NCBI RefSeq assembly: GCF_016918735.1
Contig: NZ_JAFFPR010000027.1
Span: 62,001 to 126,000, forward strand
Direction of reading: 5' to 3'
DNA from: Leptospira abararensis
GTDB lineage: Bacteria > Spirochaetota > Leptospiria > Leptospirales > Leptospiraceae
DNA: 64,000 nt
This document shows positions 23,452-32,030 of the stretch, piece after piece. The notes beneath the pieces were generated by a model, which saw only the letters and a list, made by a program, of their open reading frames with translations, ran no database searches and was not told the origin of the DNA. Position 1 is the first letter of the stretch; each line of letters starts with the position of its first letter. The position numbers were made by a program, and so were the translations under genes.

Positions 23452-23526
23452 GGTGCCATCGTCTAATGGTTAGGACACAAGGTTTTCATCCTTGCAATCG
23501 GGGTTCAATTCCCCGTGGCACTACCA
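23452..23526 (+). tRNA. tRNA-Glu (TTC)
   Basis: The cloverleaf is 23452-23523. Acceptor GGTGCCA pairs with TGGCACT, so the first pair is G1-U72 and not the usual G-C. The D arm is GTCTAATGGTTAGGAC. The anticodon stem CAAGG/CCTTG closes a TTTTCAT loop (anticodon TTC), and the T arm is CGGGGTTCAATTCCCCG. Discriminator A is followed by an encoded CCA (23524-23526), which may be chance. It lies 40 nt after tRNA-Lys. Confidence 0.95.
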
Positions 23527-24382
23527 AACAAACCTCCCTCAAGTAACAGTTTTCACAAACGTCTTTCTGATACTCTGCTTTGCATTTTTCTATGATTCCC
23601 ACTCTCGTTAAATAAAAGTCGTATAACAAGGGATCGTCGGGTTTGATTTTCAAGAAAAAATCTTTAATCAGGTAAGCATCACTTGCTCCAAAACTTTTGC
23701 GAGTGGTGATTCCTAAAATTCGAATTAACTTTTGGATATGTACATCTAAAGGGAAGGGAATTTGATTGGGTCTGATCTTTTGGTAAATTCCAAAATCAGG
23801 ATAAGAGGTCCTCACCATCCATCGTAAAAATAAGGAAAGGCGTTTTTTTGGGGACTTTGCTGTAGATTTTCCAATTAAGAATTGGAGCCCGTAAGTGAGT
23901 GGTTTTTTTCCCAAGGTGGTCTGGAGTTCTTTTTCCCAATACTTTTGGAAACCTTGGAGAGAGGTTTCTTCTTGAAATTGTTTTTTGTTATCTAAAAACT
24001 TAGATTCCCAAAGGGGAGATTTCTTTTTTGATTCCGAAACCACCCTTGCCAAAGTTTGAAAGAATACTTGGTTGTCCTTTTTCGTTTGAAACCGATACAC
24101 TTTTAATCCTTGGAGAAGGGATTGGAATTCGGAGCCAGAGTCCCGTAAGGTTTGGTAGGGTGAGGGGCCTAGAAGAACAAATAGAGGTTTTAAAAAACCC
24201 TGGATGCTTTTGACATTTCCATAAGCATAAAGACAGGAAATCAAAGAGGCCACTTCAATATCCAAAGGATCTTTGTATTGTTTCGGAAAACAGATAGGAT
24301 CTGAATCTAGATAGGTAAGATTTTGGTATTTGTTTTTAAGAGCTTCTAACTTAGAATGAAGAAGTTCAAAATCAATCGGCAT
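23486..24382 (-). CDS. TIGR02757/DUF2400-type protein, endonuclease III-like with Fe-S cysteines
   Basis: A 298-residue protein of the TIGR02757 kind. PLDVHIQKLIRILGI resembles the aspartate-bearing helix of HhH-GPD DNA glycosylases. Cys267, Cys276, Cys279 and Cys285 (C-X8-C-X2-C-X5-C) resemble the Fe-S loop of endonuclease III; no catalytic lysine motif of the usual kind was found. The last dozen codons (VVPRGIEPRLQG) and the stop lie in the antisense of tRNA-Glu. The start overlaps the upstream lyase gene by 11 nt. A DNA-related role is inference from the fold resemblance. Confidence 0.8.
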   Translation of the reverse strand: MPIDFELLHSKLEALKNKYQNLTYLDSDPICFPKQYKDPLDIEVASLISCLYAYGNVKSIQGFLKPLFVLLGPSPYQTLRDSGSEFQSLLQGLKVYRFQTKKDNQVFFQTLARVVSESKKKSPLWESKFLDNKKQFQEETSLQGFQKYWEKELQTTLGKKPLTYGLQFLIGKSTAKSPKKRLSLFLRWMVRTSYPDFGIYQKIRPNQIPFPLDVHIQKLIRILGITTRKSFGASDAYLIKDFFLKIKPDDPLLYDFYLTRVGIIEKCKAEYQKDVCENCYLREVCLVVPRGIEPRLQG

Positions 24383-25271
24383 TCTTCATCGCAACGTAAG
24401 TTCTAGAAGTTAGTTTTCTTCCAATCCTTTCTTCCATAAACTGGCTTGCTTTGATGAGAGAATCCAATTGGATTCCAGTCTCATGGCCTTCCTTATGGAG
24501 AAAATAGACCAAGTCTTCTGTGGCTACGTTTCCTGCAGCCCCTTTGGCATAAGGACAACCTCCGAGTCCTCCCGCCGAACTATCAAAACTCCGAAGTCCC
24601 ATACTCAGTGATTGTTTTATATTGGCGATAGCCATACCATAGGTATCATGAAAGTGACCAGCAAGATGAGTCGTCGAAATTTTTTTTAAGAGGACCTCTA
24701 AAAGAGATTCTACTTCTGTGGGAACAGCAACTCCGATGGTTTCGCCTAAAGAAATTTCATAGGCACCAGCCTCTAATAGGCGTTCTGCGATCGCTAAGGT
24801 TTGTTCTGGTTTGATTTTTCCTTCATAAGGGCAGGCAATGACTGTAGAGATATACCCTCGCACTTTGATTCCATCCGCCTTCGCTGCAGTAAAGATGGGT
24901 TTAAAAAAATCCAAACTCTCCTGAATTGTCATATTGATATTTTTTTTGGTAAATGTCTCTGAAGTGGCGGTGAAGACAGCAACTTCAGAAAAACCGGACT
25001 CTTTGGCTCCTTCATATCCTTTGGCATTGGGAGTCAGACAAGAAAATTGAACTTGGTTTTGGAACTTAGGAAGGACAAGGCCAGCAAGTTCTATGACATC
25101 ACCCATTTGAGGAATTCGATCTTTGCGTACAAAGGAAGTGAGTTCGATATTTTTGATTCCACTTTCTACTAGACGAGATACGAATTCGAATTTATCCTGA
25201 GTCGAGAGAATGGTTTTTTCGTTTTGTAGTCCATCTCTTGGTCCCACTTCTGTGATTTTAATTTGTTCCAA
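24372..25271 (-). CDS. Hydroxymethylglutaryl-CoA lyase family protein
   Basis: A 299-residue HMGL-like TIM-barrel enzyme. The substrate/metal motif ITEVGPRDGLQNEK is near the N-terminus, HFHDTYG gives the metal-binding histidines, and LGGCPYAKGAAGNVATEDL carries the catalytic cysteine loop of HMG-CoA lyase, which yields acetoacetate and acetyl-CoA in leucine breakdown. The frame opens at a GTG (25295), but TTG at 25271, with AGAAGGAG 9 nt upstream, gives the usual short N-terminus. Aldolases of the same superfamily are an alternative, but the cysteine loop favours the lyase. Confidence 0.85.
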   Translation of the reverse strand: MEQIKITEVGPRDGLQNEKTILSTQDKFEFVSRLVESGIKNIELTSFVRKDRIPQMGDVIELAGLVLPKFQNQVQFSCLTPNAKGYEGAKESGFSEVAVFTATSETFTKKNINMTIQESLDFFKPIFTAAKADGIKVRGYISTVIACPYEGKIKPEQTLAIAERLLEAGAYEISLGETIGVAVPTEVESLLEVLLKKISTTHLAGHFHDTYGMAIANIKQSLSMGLRSFDSSAGGLGGCPYAKGAAGNVATEDLVYFLHKEGHETGIQLDSLIKASQFMEERIGRKLTSRTYVAMKNAD

Positions 25272-25342
25272 TATCCAAATCTCCTTCTCTTTCACCTTCC
25301 TCTTAGAAATAAGAAACGCAATGATTTTATGGAGTGAGTTTT

Positions 25343-26131
25343 ATGTTTACTCTTAAAAATATTTCCGTTCGTGTGGCTGATCGTTCCTTATTACGAAATA
25401 TAAACTTAACCGCAAAACCAAAAGAAATCACGGGCCTTGTGGGAAAGTCAGGTTCTGGAAAATCAACTTTGTTTCGATTGGCACTGGGGCTACTTTTGAA
25501 AGAGGATGGCTATGAGTGGGACGGCTCTATCTCATGGAATGGCGATGCCCTTTCGTCTGGACAAAATCCAAAACTCCAACCGGTATTCCAAGACCCTCAC
25601 GGCAGTTTTTCTCCCTTCGGCACAATGCGAGAATTATTACTCGAACCGGCCCGTATCAAAAAACAATTTTTCTTAACGAGTGAAATTAAAGCGAAAGAAT
25701 GGGATCGAATTGAATCCTACTGTGAAAGGTTTGAGCTCACTAAAACATTATTAGATAAAACAAAGCAAGAGTTAAGTGGTGGGCAATTGCAAAGATTTGC
25801 CATCCTTCGAGCCTTATTGACTAGTCCTGAATACTTGCTTTTGGATGAGCCTGTCACTGCTCTGGATGTGCTTGTCCAAAAAAAAATTGCTGAAGAATTA
25901 AAAGAAATCAATACAAAGGAAAATTTGGGAATGTTTCTTGTCTCCCATGATTTAGGATTTTTATCTTATATGTGCGATACTATTTTTGTTTTGGATGGAG
26001 GAGAAATGGTAGAGTTTGGTCCTACCAAAGAAATTCTCTCAAATCCAAAATCGCAATTTCTGCAGAGTTTACTTCAGGCAAGAAATCATTCGTTTGCCGG
26101 TACCGCTTCCTCTTCTGAATCATCCAATTGA
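25343..26131 (+). CDS. ABC transporter ATP-binding protein, peptide/nickel-type
   Basis: A 262-residue ATPase: Walker A GKSGSGKST, Q-loop VFQDP, signature ELSGGQLQRFA, Walker B YLLLDEPVTALD and the switch histidine in LVSHDLGFLSYMCD. The QDPHGSFSP segment and the C-terminal NPKSQFLQSLL are like the DppF/OppF/NikE branch. No permease or binding protein is adjacent. The ATG at 25343 has GGAGTGAG upstream; a GTG at 25334 falls inside that site. The 3' end overlaps the convergent TPR gene by 46 nt. Confidence 0.88.
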   Translation: MFTLKNISVRVADRSLLRNINLTAKPKEITGLVGKSGSGKSTLFRLALGLLLKEDGYEWDGSISWNGDALSSGQNPKLQPVFQDPHGSFSPFGTMRELLLEPARIKKQFFLTSEIKAKEWDRIESYCERFELTKTLLDKTKQELSGGQLQRFAILRALLTSPEYLLLDEPVTALDVLVQKKIAEELKEINTKENLGMFLVSHDLGFLSYMCDTIFVLDGGEMVEFGPTKEILSNPKSQFLQSLLQARNHSFAGTASSSESSN

Positions 26132-27102
26132 GTGCGTTTGGCCTCTGCAAATTTTTTGGCAATGTCACGCCTTCTTGCGATCACCTTGGAAGATACGGTA
26201 GCAAAAAAAGGATCATTGGTAAAACTTAACATCTTCGTGTATTCTTCTTCTGCCGTTTCATAGTCGGTGACTTTCGATGCCGTTTCTGCAAAATAATAAT
26301 GAAATTTTTTATCGTAGGGTTTTGGTTTTCCTTCTGCTGTAGTGAGAGTGGTGCGGTTAAAAATTTTATAAGCAATATGGAAATTTCCTTTTTCCATTTC
26401 TAATCGAGCAAATCCTAATTTTACATTGGGGCTTTCTTCTTCAATGGTGAGCGCCTTTTTTAAATAGAGAAGGGCCCGGTTTTTAAGTCCGGTTGCCAAG
26501 TAGTGATCGGAAAGCCGGATCAGGGCTTCTGTGTCATAGGGATTTTTTTCCACAGCCAATTTATAATTCATTATGGCATAATAGGTCTGACGTGTGATTT
26601 CAGAAAGAATAGCGATATGCAGGTAGGTTTTGAAATACTCAGGCATTTCCGCTTTGGCATATTCAAATTCTACCAATGCTTTTTCATATTTCATCTCTAG
26701 AGAATACAGTCGTCCTAAATTGTATCGGAAGGGGAAAAATTGCGGATCAAAACGAACACCTGCCTCCAATCGTTTGATCACTTCTAGGCGTGCATTTGTT
26801 TTCCCATTGAATAAAAGTTCCATCGTATCATTGTTCCACTTTCCGGAATTGGTGATGGTCTCGGTCCCATAAGTAAAACTTCCATTGGATTTCGGTGGTT
26901 CGCCTTGGTAGAGTTTCCCACGTGCGAGAATGAAGTCATCTTTGTGGTAGATAAAGGATCCATTCGGAAAATCGGAGGTATCAAACTCCTGATCCTTACC
27001 CCAAAGAATCTCAGGGTATTCCTGGTTCCCTATGAGTTTTTGTCCCCAAATCAATGTAGGGAAAAAAAACAGAAGTGCGAGACTGAAGCTACGGAAGAAC
27101 AT
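26086..27102 (-). CDS. Exported tetratricopeptide-repeat protein
   Basis: A 338-residue protein with a signal peptide (MFFRSFSLALLFFFPTLIWG, cleavage likely before Gln). About residues 125-290 form several TPR-like helical repeats (FRYNLGRLYSLEMKYEKALVEFEYA; YDTEALIRLSDHYLATGLKNRALLYLKKAL), suggesting protein-protein contacts outside the cytoplasm. The N-terminal part is beta-like (GSFIYHKDDFILARGKLYQG). The frame opens at a TTG (27135), but the ATG at 27102 gives the clean signal peptide. It starts only 8 nt from the divergent ABC gene. Specific role unknown. Confidence 0.8.
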   Translation of the reverse strand: MFFRSFSLALLFFFPTLIWGQKLIGNQEYPEILWGKDQEFDTSDFPNGSFIYHKDDFILARGKLYQGEPPKSNGSFTYGTETITNSGKWNNDTMELLFNGKTNARLEVIKRLEAGVRFDPQFFPFRYNLGRLYSLEMKYEKALVEFEYAKAEMPEYFKTYLHIAILSEITRQTYYAIMNYKLAVEKNPYDTEALIRLSDHYLATGLKNRALLYLKKALTIEEESPNVKLGFARLEMEKGNFHIAYKIFNRTTLTTAEGKPKPYDKKFHYYFAETASKVTDYETAEEEYTKMLSFTNDPFFATVSSKVIARRRDIAKKFAEAKRTQLDDSEEEAVPANE

Positions 27103-27110
27103 GGTGTAGA

Positions 27111-27731
27111 ATGAATCAAACCCTTTTGGAAACAAAAGCGCTTACTATTACTGTCGGCGAAAAGGTCTTACTGAGAGAGGTCAATCTCTCTTTTTTTAAG
27201 ACCGGGATTGTGGCAGTTCTTGGCGAAAACGGAGCAGGGAAGTCCACCCTCTTAAAAGAAATCTACCACCACTCGCTTTCCTCTCCGAAATGGGACTGGA
27301 AAGAGGGCAAAAAGAAAATCACATATCTTGGACATGAACTCGGGTTTTATTCCTCACTCAGTTTAGAAGAAAATTTAGATTATTTTTCCAAGTTAGATGG
27401 GGTTACACTCGATCATTCGAAACGAAGCCGGCTTTTGGAGGCCTTTCGTTTGCAAAAAAGAATTTGGGATCCCATCCATACCTTTTCTCGTGGAATGAAA
27501 CAGAAAGTGGCAATTCTAAGAGCCTTACTTTCTTCAGCAGAAGTGGTTTTGTTTGATGAACCTTATACTGGTTTGGATGCGGATTCTTCAAAAGTTTTGA
27601 GCGGTCTCTTAAATGAAGAATCAAAATCAAGACTCATTCTGATAGTTCTCCATTCCGTTCCCAAAGAACTAGAATGCAGCTCCCAATTACAAATTGAGAA
27701 GGGAGGAGTGTTTGTTACTCACCTTACTTAA
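27111..27731 (+). CDS. ccmA: ABC ATPase, heme exporter CcmA-like
   Basis: A 206-residue short ATPase: Walker A GENGAGKST, signature TFSRGMKQKVAI, Walker B VVLFDEPYTGLD. Size and the following CcmB- and CcmC-like genes point to the CcmAB module of System I cytochrome c maturation. No clear ribosome binding site precedes the ATG, and the gene begins 8 nt from the divergent TPR gene. Confidence 0.8.
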   Translation: MNQTLLETKALTITVGEKVLLREVNLSFFKTGIVAVLGENGAGKSTLLKEIYHHSLSSPKWDWKEGKKKITYLGHELGFYSSLSLEENLDYFSKLDGVTLDHSKRSRLLEAFRLQKRIWDPIHTFSRGMKQKVAILRALLSSAEVVLFDEPYTGLDADSSKVLSGLLNEESKSRLILIVLHSVPKELECSSQLQIEKGGVFVTHLT

Positions 27732-28368
27732 AAAAGAATTTTATCTGATAGGCCGGTCGCTTGGGGGAGTGGTTTCTCTTTTTACCTTAAGTGTATCTGT
27801 TGTTTTTATTTTTTATACCTCGATTGAAGTGAATGAAATGTTGTCCGAACGTAGCATTCGCGGGATCAAATGGGCCATTATTTTTTTACTCAACTTTGTG
27901 ATTGTGAGCCAAAGTCTTTGGGAAGAAAGAGAATCGATGGGTTGGGAAGCAAGCCTCTCCTTTGTGAGTCCCATCTCTTTGTATCTGGCTAAGTCCCTTG
28001 CCATTTGGTTTTGCACCATTTTAGTCAACGGAGCCCTTGTTCTTGTGCTTTCCGTTTTTTTTCAAAATATGAGTATCGACCGGTATTGGGGGGAGTGGCT
28101 TTTTGCGAACTTGGGGAGTGGGTGTTTGGTGTTTCTGGGAGTATCACTTGGTCTCATTGCCTTTGAAAGTCGTTTGAAAGAAATCATCATTCCTCTTTTG
28201 CAGCTTCCCTTCTCTATCCCGCTTTTTCTTTTTGGATTGGAAGCTGAACATAGGTATTGGTTGGAACCAGGGTTTTACCTACCCTCAGTGGGCCTTCTTT
28301 TGTTTTTTATGTTATTTTACGCAACTCTTGGTTCGGTGATGATTGAGATTCTACGGAATGAGCACTGA
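27712..28368 (+). CDS. ccmB: Heme exporter CcmB-like membrane protein
   Basis: A 218-residue protein with about six hydrophobic segments, CcmB-like N-terminus LLKKEFYLIGRSLGG, and WEERESMGWEASLS in the first cytoplasmic loop. It would form the membrane part of the CcmAB transporter. The TTG at 27712, 5 nt after GGGAGG, is the likely start; the frame is open to 27694. It overlaps ccmA by 20 nt. Confidence 0.78.
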   Translation: MLLTLLKKEFYLIGRSLGGVVSLFTLSVSVVFIFYTSIEVNEMLSERSIRGIKWAIIFLLNFVIVSQSLWEERESMGWEASLSFVSPISLYLAKSLAIWFCTILVNGALVLVLSVFFQNMSIDRYWGEWLFANLGSGCLVFLGVSLGLIAFESRLKEIIIPLLQLPFSIPLFLFGLEAEHRYWLEPGFYLPSVGLLLFFMLFYATLGSVMIEILRNEH

Positions 28369-28419
28369 GACCTTGTTTTCTCCTAGAATTTCTTTCCATC
28401 CCTGAAAATCTGGAAAAAA

Positions 28420-29118
28420 ATGGAACGTAAGATTCGGATATTTCACCCAGCTTTCGACATTGGTTTTTTTCTCGTTGTATGTACGTCACTGGTTTTTGCC
28501 GTCTTTACTTCTTTAGTGTATCCGAATGTCATTTTGGAACAAGGCTTAAGTCACCGAATTTTTTACCTTCATGTACCAGTCGCCTGGGTTGCGTTATATG
28601 GCCCCATTCTTTCCTTTCTTTTTTCTTTGATTTTTCTTTTTACTCGAAATATGCTTTGGGATAGGCTTGCTTTTACTGCAAACCAACTTTCCTTTTTATT
28701 TGCGGTTGGGGTTTTGTTCTCCGGTCCCATTTGGGCCTATAGTGCTTGGGGAGTTCCTTGGGATAAAACAGATGCTAGGTTGCAGTCTTTTTTTATACTT
28801 TGTATTTCCTTGGTAAGTTATTTTATTTTTCGTTATTTAGTTCCTGCAAAAACCAAAAAAGCCATCCTTTCTGCTTATCTTTCTGTTCTTTGTGCAGTCA
28901 GTGCTATCTTAACTTGGGGGGCCATTCGTTGGATCGAAAATCCAGGAAACCATCCAAGTAGCGTTCTTGGAAAAGGGGGGATGGATTCGGATATGAAACA
29001 AAGTATGTGGCTTGGTGTAATTGCCTTTCACTTCTTATTTCTTTTCCTTTTTCTTGTTTCCAACCGAAGTGAAAAAATCCATGATATCAGATCCAAACTG
29101 AAATCGGAACTGGAATAA
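28420..29118 (+). CDS. ccmC: Cytochrome c maturation protein CcmC-like
   Basis: A 232-residue protein with six predicted membrane segments. [12 protein letters not shown] matches the heme-ligand histidine region, and [17 protein letters not shown] is a variant of the tryptophan-rich WGxxWxWDxRLT heme-handling motif. CcmC loads heme onto CcmE in System I; no ccmE, ccmF or ccmH is nearby. It starts 51 nt after ccmB and is 3 nt from the next gene. Confidence 0.82.
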   Translation: MERKIRIFHPAFDIGFFLVVCTSLVFAVFTSLVYPNVILEQGLSHRIFYLHVPVAWVALYGPILSFLFSLIFLFTRNMLWDRLAFTANQLSFLFAVGVLFSGPIWAYSAWGVPWDKTDARLQSFFILCISLVSYFIFRYLVPAKTKKAILSAYLSVLCAVSAILTWGAIRWIENPGNHPSSVLGKGGMDSDMKQSMWLGVIAFHFLFLFLFLVSNRSEKIHDIRSKLKSELE

Positions 29119-29121
29119 ACC

Positions 29122-30249
29122 ATGGGAAAAGAAGATTCGGCTCACACCATCCTCATAGTAGATGATGTTCCAGAAAATGTGGAACTTTTGAAATACCTTT
29201 TGCAGCAAGAGGGTTTCAAAACCTATACTGCCTTTTCTGCAGAGGAGGCTCGCCTTGTTCTATTAAATACCGCTATCGATACACTTCTGTTAGATGTAAA
29301 TATGCCTGTCCAAGACGGTTTTTCCTTTTGTCGGGAACTGCGCACCATGGACCAGTTCAAACTCCTTCCGATTCTTTTTATCACATCGATAGAAAGGGAA
29401 GTTGGATTTCAAGAAGCAATGAAAAATGGTGGGGATGATTTTATCAACAAACCATTTAACAAAAGAGAGTTGGTCGCCAAAATTCATTCAGTGATTCGTT
29501 TGAAAGACTTACAGGATGAGTTGTACAGACAAAAAAGTAAATACGAAAAAGAATTACAAACCGCAAGACGGGTTCAGGACCAACTAATACCAGAAAAAAG
29601 TTTTATCTGGAATGGAATCAAAGCCCAAACTTTGTTTCATCCTTATTTACAAATTGGTGGGGACTTTGTAGATTCTTGGATCGAAGAGAAAAAACTCCAT
29701 ATCGTCATTGCCGATTGTTCTGGGCATGGACCAAGTGCGGCTCTCATTGGTGCCATGTTTAAGATGCAACTTTTTAACTTAGTGTCGAGTATGGGACTTA
29801 GGGAACGAGTGGAGCACCTGCGAAAAAATATGGAGTTAGTCCTTCCTGAAGATTATGCCATTACTTTTTGTTATGCGATCCTTGATCAGGACTTAAAGCT
29901 TTCTTATATCAACGGGGGTCATCCCGCTCCCATAGTTTATATCGATGGGGAAACCAAATTCCTAAAAGGGATGAGTCCCATGATTATGGGTATCAATTTT
30001 ATAACCAACGATGAAGTACAGACCGTTCAGTTAAAAACTGGGTCTTTATTTTTTATGTATACGGACGGGGCAAGTGAAGCCATGAACCCTAATTCTGAAT
30101 ACATTACAGAAGAGGGAATGAAAGGTATTTTTCATGAATCTGTAAAGTCTGGAACAGATATTTTACAAACAGTTCAGACAAAAATTTTAGAATTCTGTGG
30201 GTCTTCCACTCCTAGTGACGATATGGCGATGGTGTGTATACAATTATGA
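29122..30249 (+). CDS. Response regulator with SpoIIE/RsbU-type PP2C phosphatase output
   Basis: A 375-residue protein. The N-terminal receiver domain (about 9-130) has the acidic pair VDD, phosphoacceptor Asp in LLLDVNMP, Thr in ITS and Lys in [10 protein letters not shown] short coiled coil ([17 protein letters not shown]) leads to a SpoIIE phosphatase domain with GGDFVDSW and [13 protein letters not shown], the metal-binding aspartates, and a C-terminal SDDMAMV. Such proteins usually dephosphorylate anti-sigma-factor antagonists. No such partner is adjacent. Its stop overlaps the purC start (ATGA). Confidence 0.93.
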   Translation: MGKEDSAHTILIVDDVPENVELLKYLLQQEGFKTYTAFSAEEARLVLLNTAIDTLLLDVNMPVQDGFSFCRELRTMDQFKLLPILFITSIEREVGFQEAMKNGGDDFINKPFNKRELVAKIHSVIRLKDLQDELYRQKSKYEKELQTARRVQDQLIPEKSFIWNGIKAQTLFHPYLQIGGDFVDSWIEEKKLHIVIADCSGHGPSAALIGAMFKMQLFNLVSSMGLRERVEHLRKNMELVLPEDYAITFCYAILDQDLKLSYINGGHPAPIVYIDGETKFLKGMSPMIMGINFITNDEVQTVQLKTGSLFFMYTDGASEAMNPNSEYITEEGMKGIFHESVKSGTDILQTVQTKILEFCGSSTPSDDMAMVCIQL

Positions 30250-31103
30250 TTCCAACTCCCAGTTATAAGGGTAAAGTAAGAGATGTTTATGATTTAGGGG
30301 ATTCTCTCCTTCTTGTGGCCACAGACCGTATCTCTGCCTTTGATGTTGTTTTTCAGGAACCTGTTTTAGACAAAGGAAAAATCCTGACACGGATCTCCAC
30401 TGCTTGGTTTCGCCAGTTTCCGAATATTGCCAATCATTTGATTACCGATGATGTCTCTCAGTTTCCCCCTCCTTTCCAAAAAGAAGAGTCCCTCGAAGGT
30501 CGCTCGGTCCTAGTCAAAAAAGCAAAACGGATCGATTTTGAATGTGTGGTTCGTGGGTATTTGACTGGGTCTGCTTGGAAGGAATACAGAACCGAGGGAA
30601 CCATTGCTCATGTTCCTTATCCCAAGGGCCTACTCGAATCCCATCAATTTGAAACTCCGATCTTTACACCGGCACGGAAAAATGATTCCGGTCATGATGA
30701 GAATGTAAGTGAATCCACAATGGAAAAGGAAGTAGGGGAAAAACTTTTTAGCGAACTAAAAGAACTCTCTCTTTATTTATACAACACGGCTCATACTTTC
30801 ATGGCAAAACAGGGAATCCTTCTTTGTGATACCAAATTTGAATTTGGACTCATCGATGGAAAACCGATCCTCATCGATGAAATCCTGACACCGGATTCTT
30901 CCAGGTATTGGGACGCATCCACTTATGAACTCGGGAAAACTCCGGCCAGTTTTGATAAACAAATCCTAAGAAATTGGCTAGAATCCACCGATTGGGACAA
31001 AAATCCACCGGCTCCCCATTTGCCCGAATCCTTGATCCTGGAACTACGTAAAAAATACTTGGAATTGGAAGATAAAATCACGCTATGTTTGTCGCAAAAA
31101 TAA
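30246..31103 (+). CDS. purC: SAICAR synthetase
   Basis: Phosphoribosylaminoimidazole-succinocarboxamide synthase, 285 residues: [37 protein letters not shown], and [15 protein letters not shown] are family signatures. It ligates aspartate to CAIR in purine synthesis. The frame opens at a GTG (30234), but ATG 30246 overlaps the upstream stop in an ATGA arrangement and gives the usual N-terminus. Confidence 0.96.
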   Translation: MIPTPSYKGKVRDVYDLGDSLLLVATDRISAFDVVFQEPVLDKGKILTRISTAWFRQFPNIANHLITDDVSQFPPPFQKEESLEGRSVLVKKAKRIDFECVVRGYLTGSAWKEYRTEGTIAHVPYPKGLLESHQFETPIFTPARKNDSGHDENVSESTMEKEVGEKLFSELKELSLYLYNTAHTFMAKQGILLCDTKFEFGLIDGKPILIDEILTPDSSRYWDASTYELGKTPASFDKQILRNWLESTDWDKNPPAPHLPESLILELRKKYLELEDKITLCLSQK

Positions 31104-31333
31104 ATGTTACCCTCAAAGAATCCGTTCTTGACCCACAAGGACAAACGGTTCTCCGCACCCTGCACGACCAAGGGAAAAATTCCATCGCTGACCTAAGAGT
31201 AGGAAAATATATCGAAATGAAAATCGATGCCAGCTCCCAATCGGATGCAGAGACCTTGGCAAAAGAAATTTGTGAATCGGTGCTCGTCAATCAAGTGATT
31301 GAGACTTACCGTTTGGTTGTGGAAAAAATATGA
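31085..31333 (+). CDS. purS: FGAM synthetase subunit PurS
   Basis: An 82-residue small subunit of the three-part FGAM synthetase (PurL-PurS-PurQ): [20 protein letters not shown] and [11 protein letters not shown] are typical. It overlaps purC by 19 nt and purQ by 4 nt. The large subunit PurL is not in this window. Confidence 0.93.
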   Translation: MFVAKINVTLKESVLDPQGQTVLRTLHDQGKNSIADLRVGKYIEMKIDASSQSDAETLAKEICESVLVNQVIETYRLVVEKI

Positions 31334-31977
31334 AGGTTCGAGTTGTCACCTTTCCTGGTTCCAATTGTGATAAGGATGTGGGGACAGTCCTCGCGTCAGA
31401 ATTTGGTGCTACGGTAGATTACACTTGGTATAAGGATTCCTTTACTGACCTTCCAGACCTTGTGGTCCTTCCCGGAGGATTTTCTTTTGGAGATTATTTG
31501 CGATGCGGGGCAATGGCCAAGTTTTCCAATGCGATGGAATCTGTTGTATCTTATGCCAAAAAAGGGGGAAAGGTTTTGGGAGTTTGTAACGGATTCCAAA
31601 TTTTGACAGAATCAGGACTCCTTCCGGGAGCTCTCCTTCATAACCGAACTCTCAAATACATTTGTAAAGATGTAGATCTCATTCCTGTTGCAGAAAACAA
31701 ATTTACCAAGAGACTTCAGGGGAATTTAAGTATCCCCATTGCTCATGGAGAAGGTGCTTACTTTGCAGATTCGGATACTTTAGAACGATTAGAAAAAAAC
31801 GGGCAAGTGGTCTTTCGTTATAAAGAAAATCCCAATGGATCTTTACATGATATCGCGGGGATTTGTAATGAAGCGGGAAATGTTTTGGGAATGATGCCTC
31901 ATCCAGAACGAGCTGTGAATCCTTATACCGGTAAGATGGACGGGAAACAAATCCTAGAAGCACTATTAAAAAAATAA
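31330..31977 (+). CDS. purQ: FGAM synthetase glutaminase subunit PurQ
   Basis: A 215-residue class I glutamine amidotransferase. VVTFPGSNCDKD opens the protein, LPGGFSFGDYLRCGA follows, the nucleophile is Cys86 in GVCNGFQ, and MMPHPERAV carries the His/Glu of the triad. It supplies ammonia to PurL. Confidence 0.96.
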   Translation: MKVRVVTFPGSNCDKDVGTVLASEFGATVDYTWYKDSFTDLPDLVVLPGGFSFGDYLRCGAMAKFSNAMESVVSYAKKGGKVLGVCNGFQILTESGLLPGALLHNRTLKYICKDVDLIPVAENKFTKRLQGNLSIPIAHGEGAYFADSDTLERLEKNGQVVFRYKENPNGSLHDIAGICNEAGNVLGMMPHPERAVNPYTGKMDGKQILEALLKK

Positions 31978-32030
31978 AAATCTTTTAACCTTTTCTTGCT
32001 TTTTCGTCTGATTAGATTACAAGGGAAGGT

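Noticed and set aside
23486..23526. C-terminal peptide VVPRGIEPRLQG as a conserved protein motif
   Set aside because: It is simply the translation of the antisense of tRNA-Glu, a known source of false similarity between unrelated database entries.
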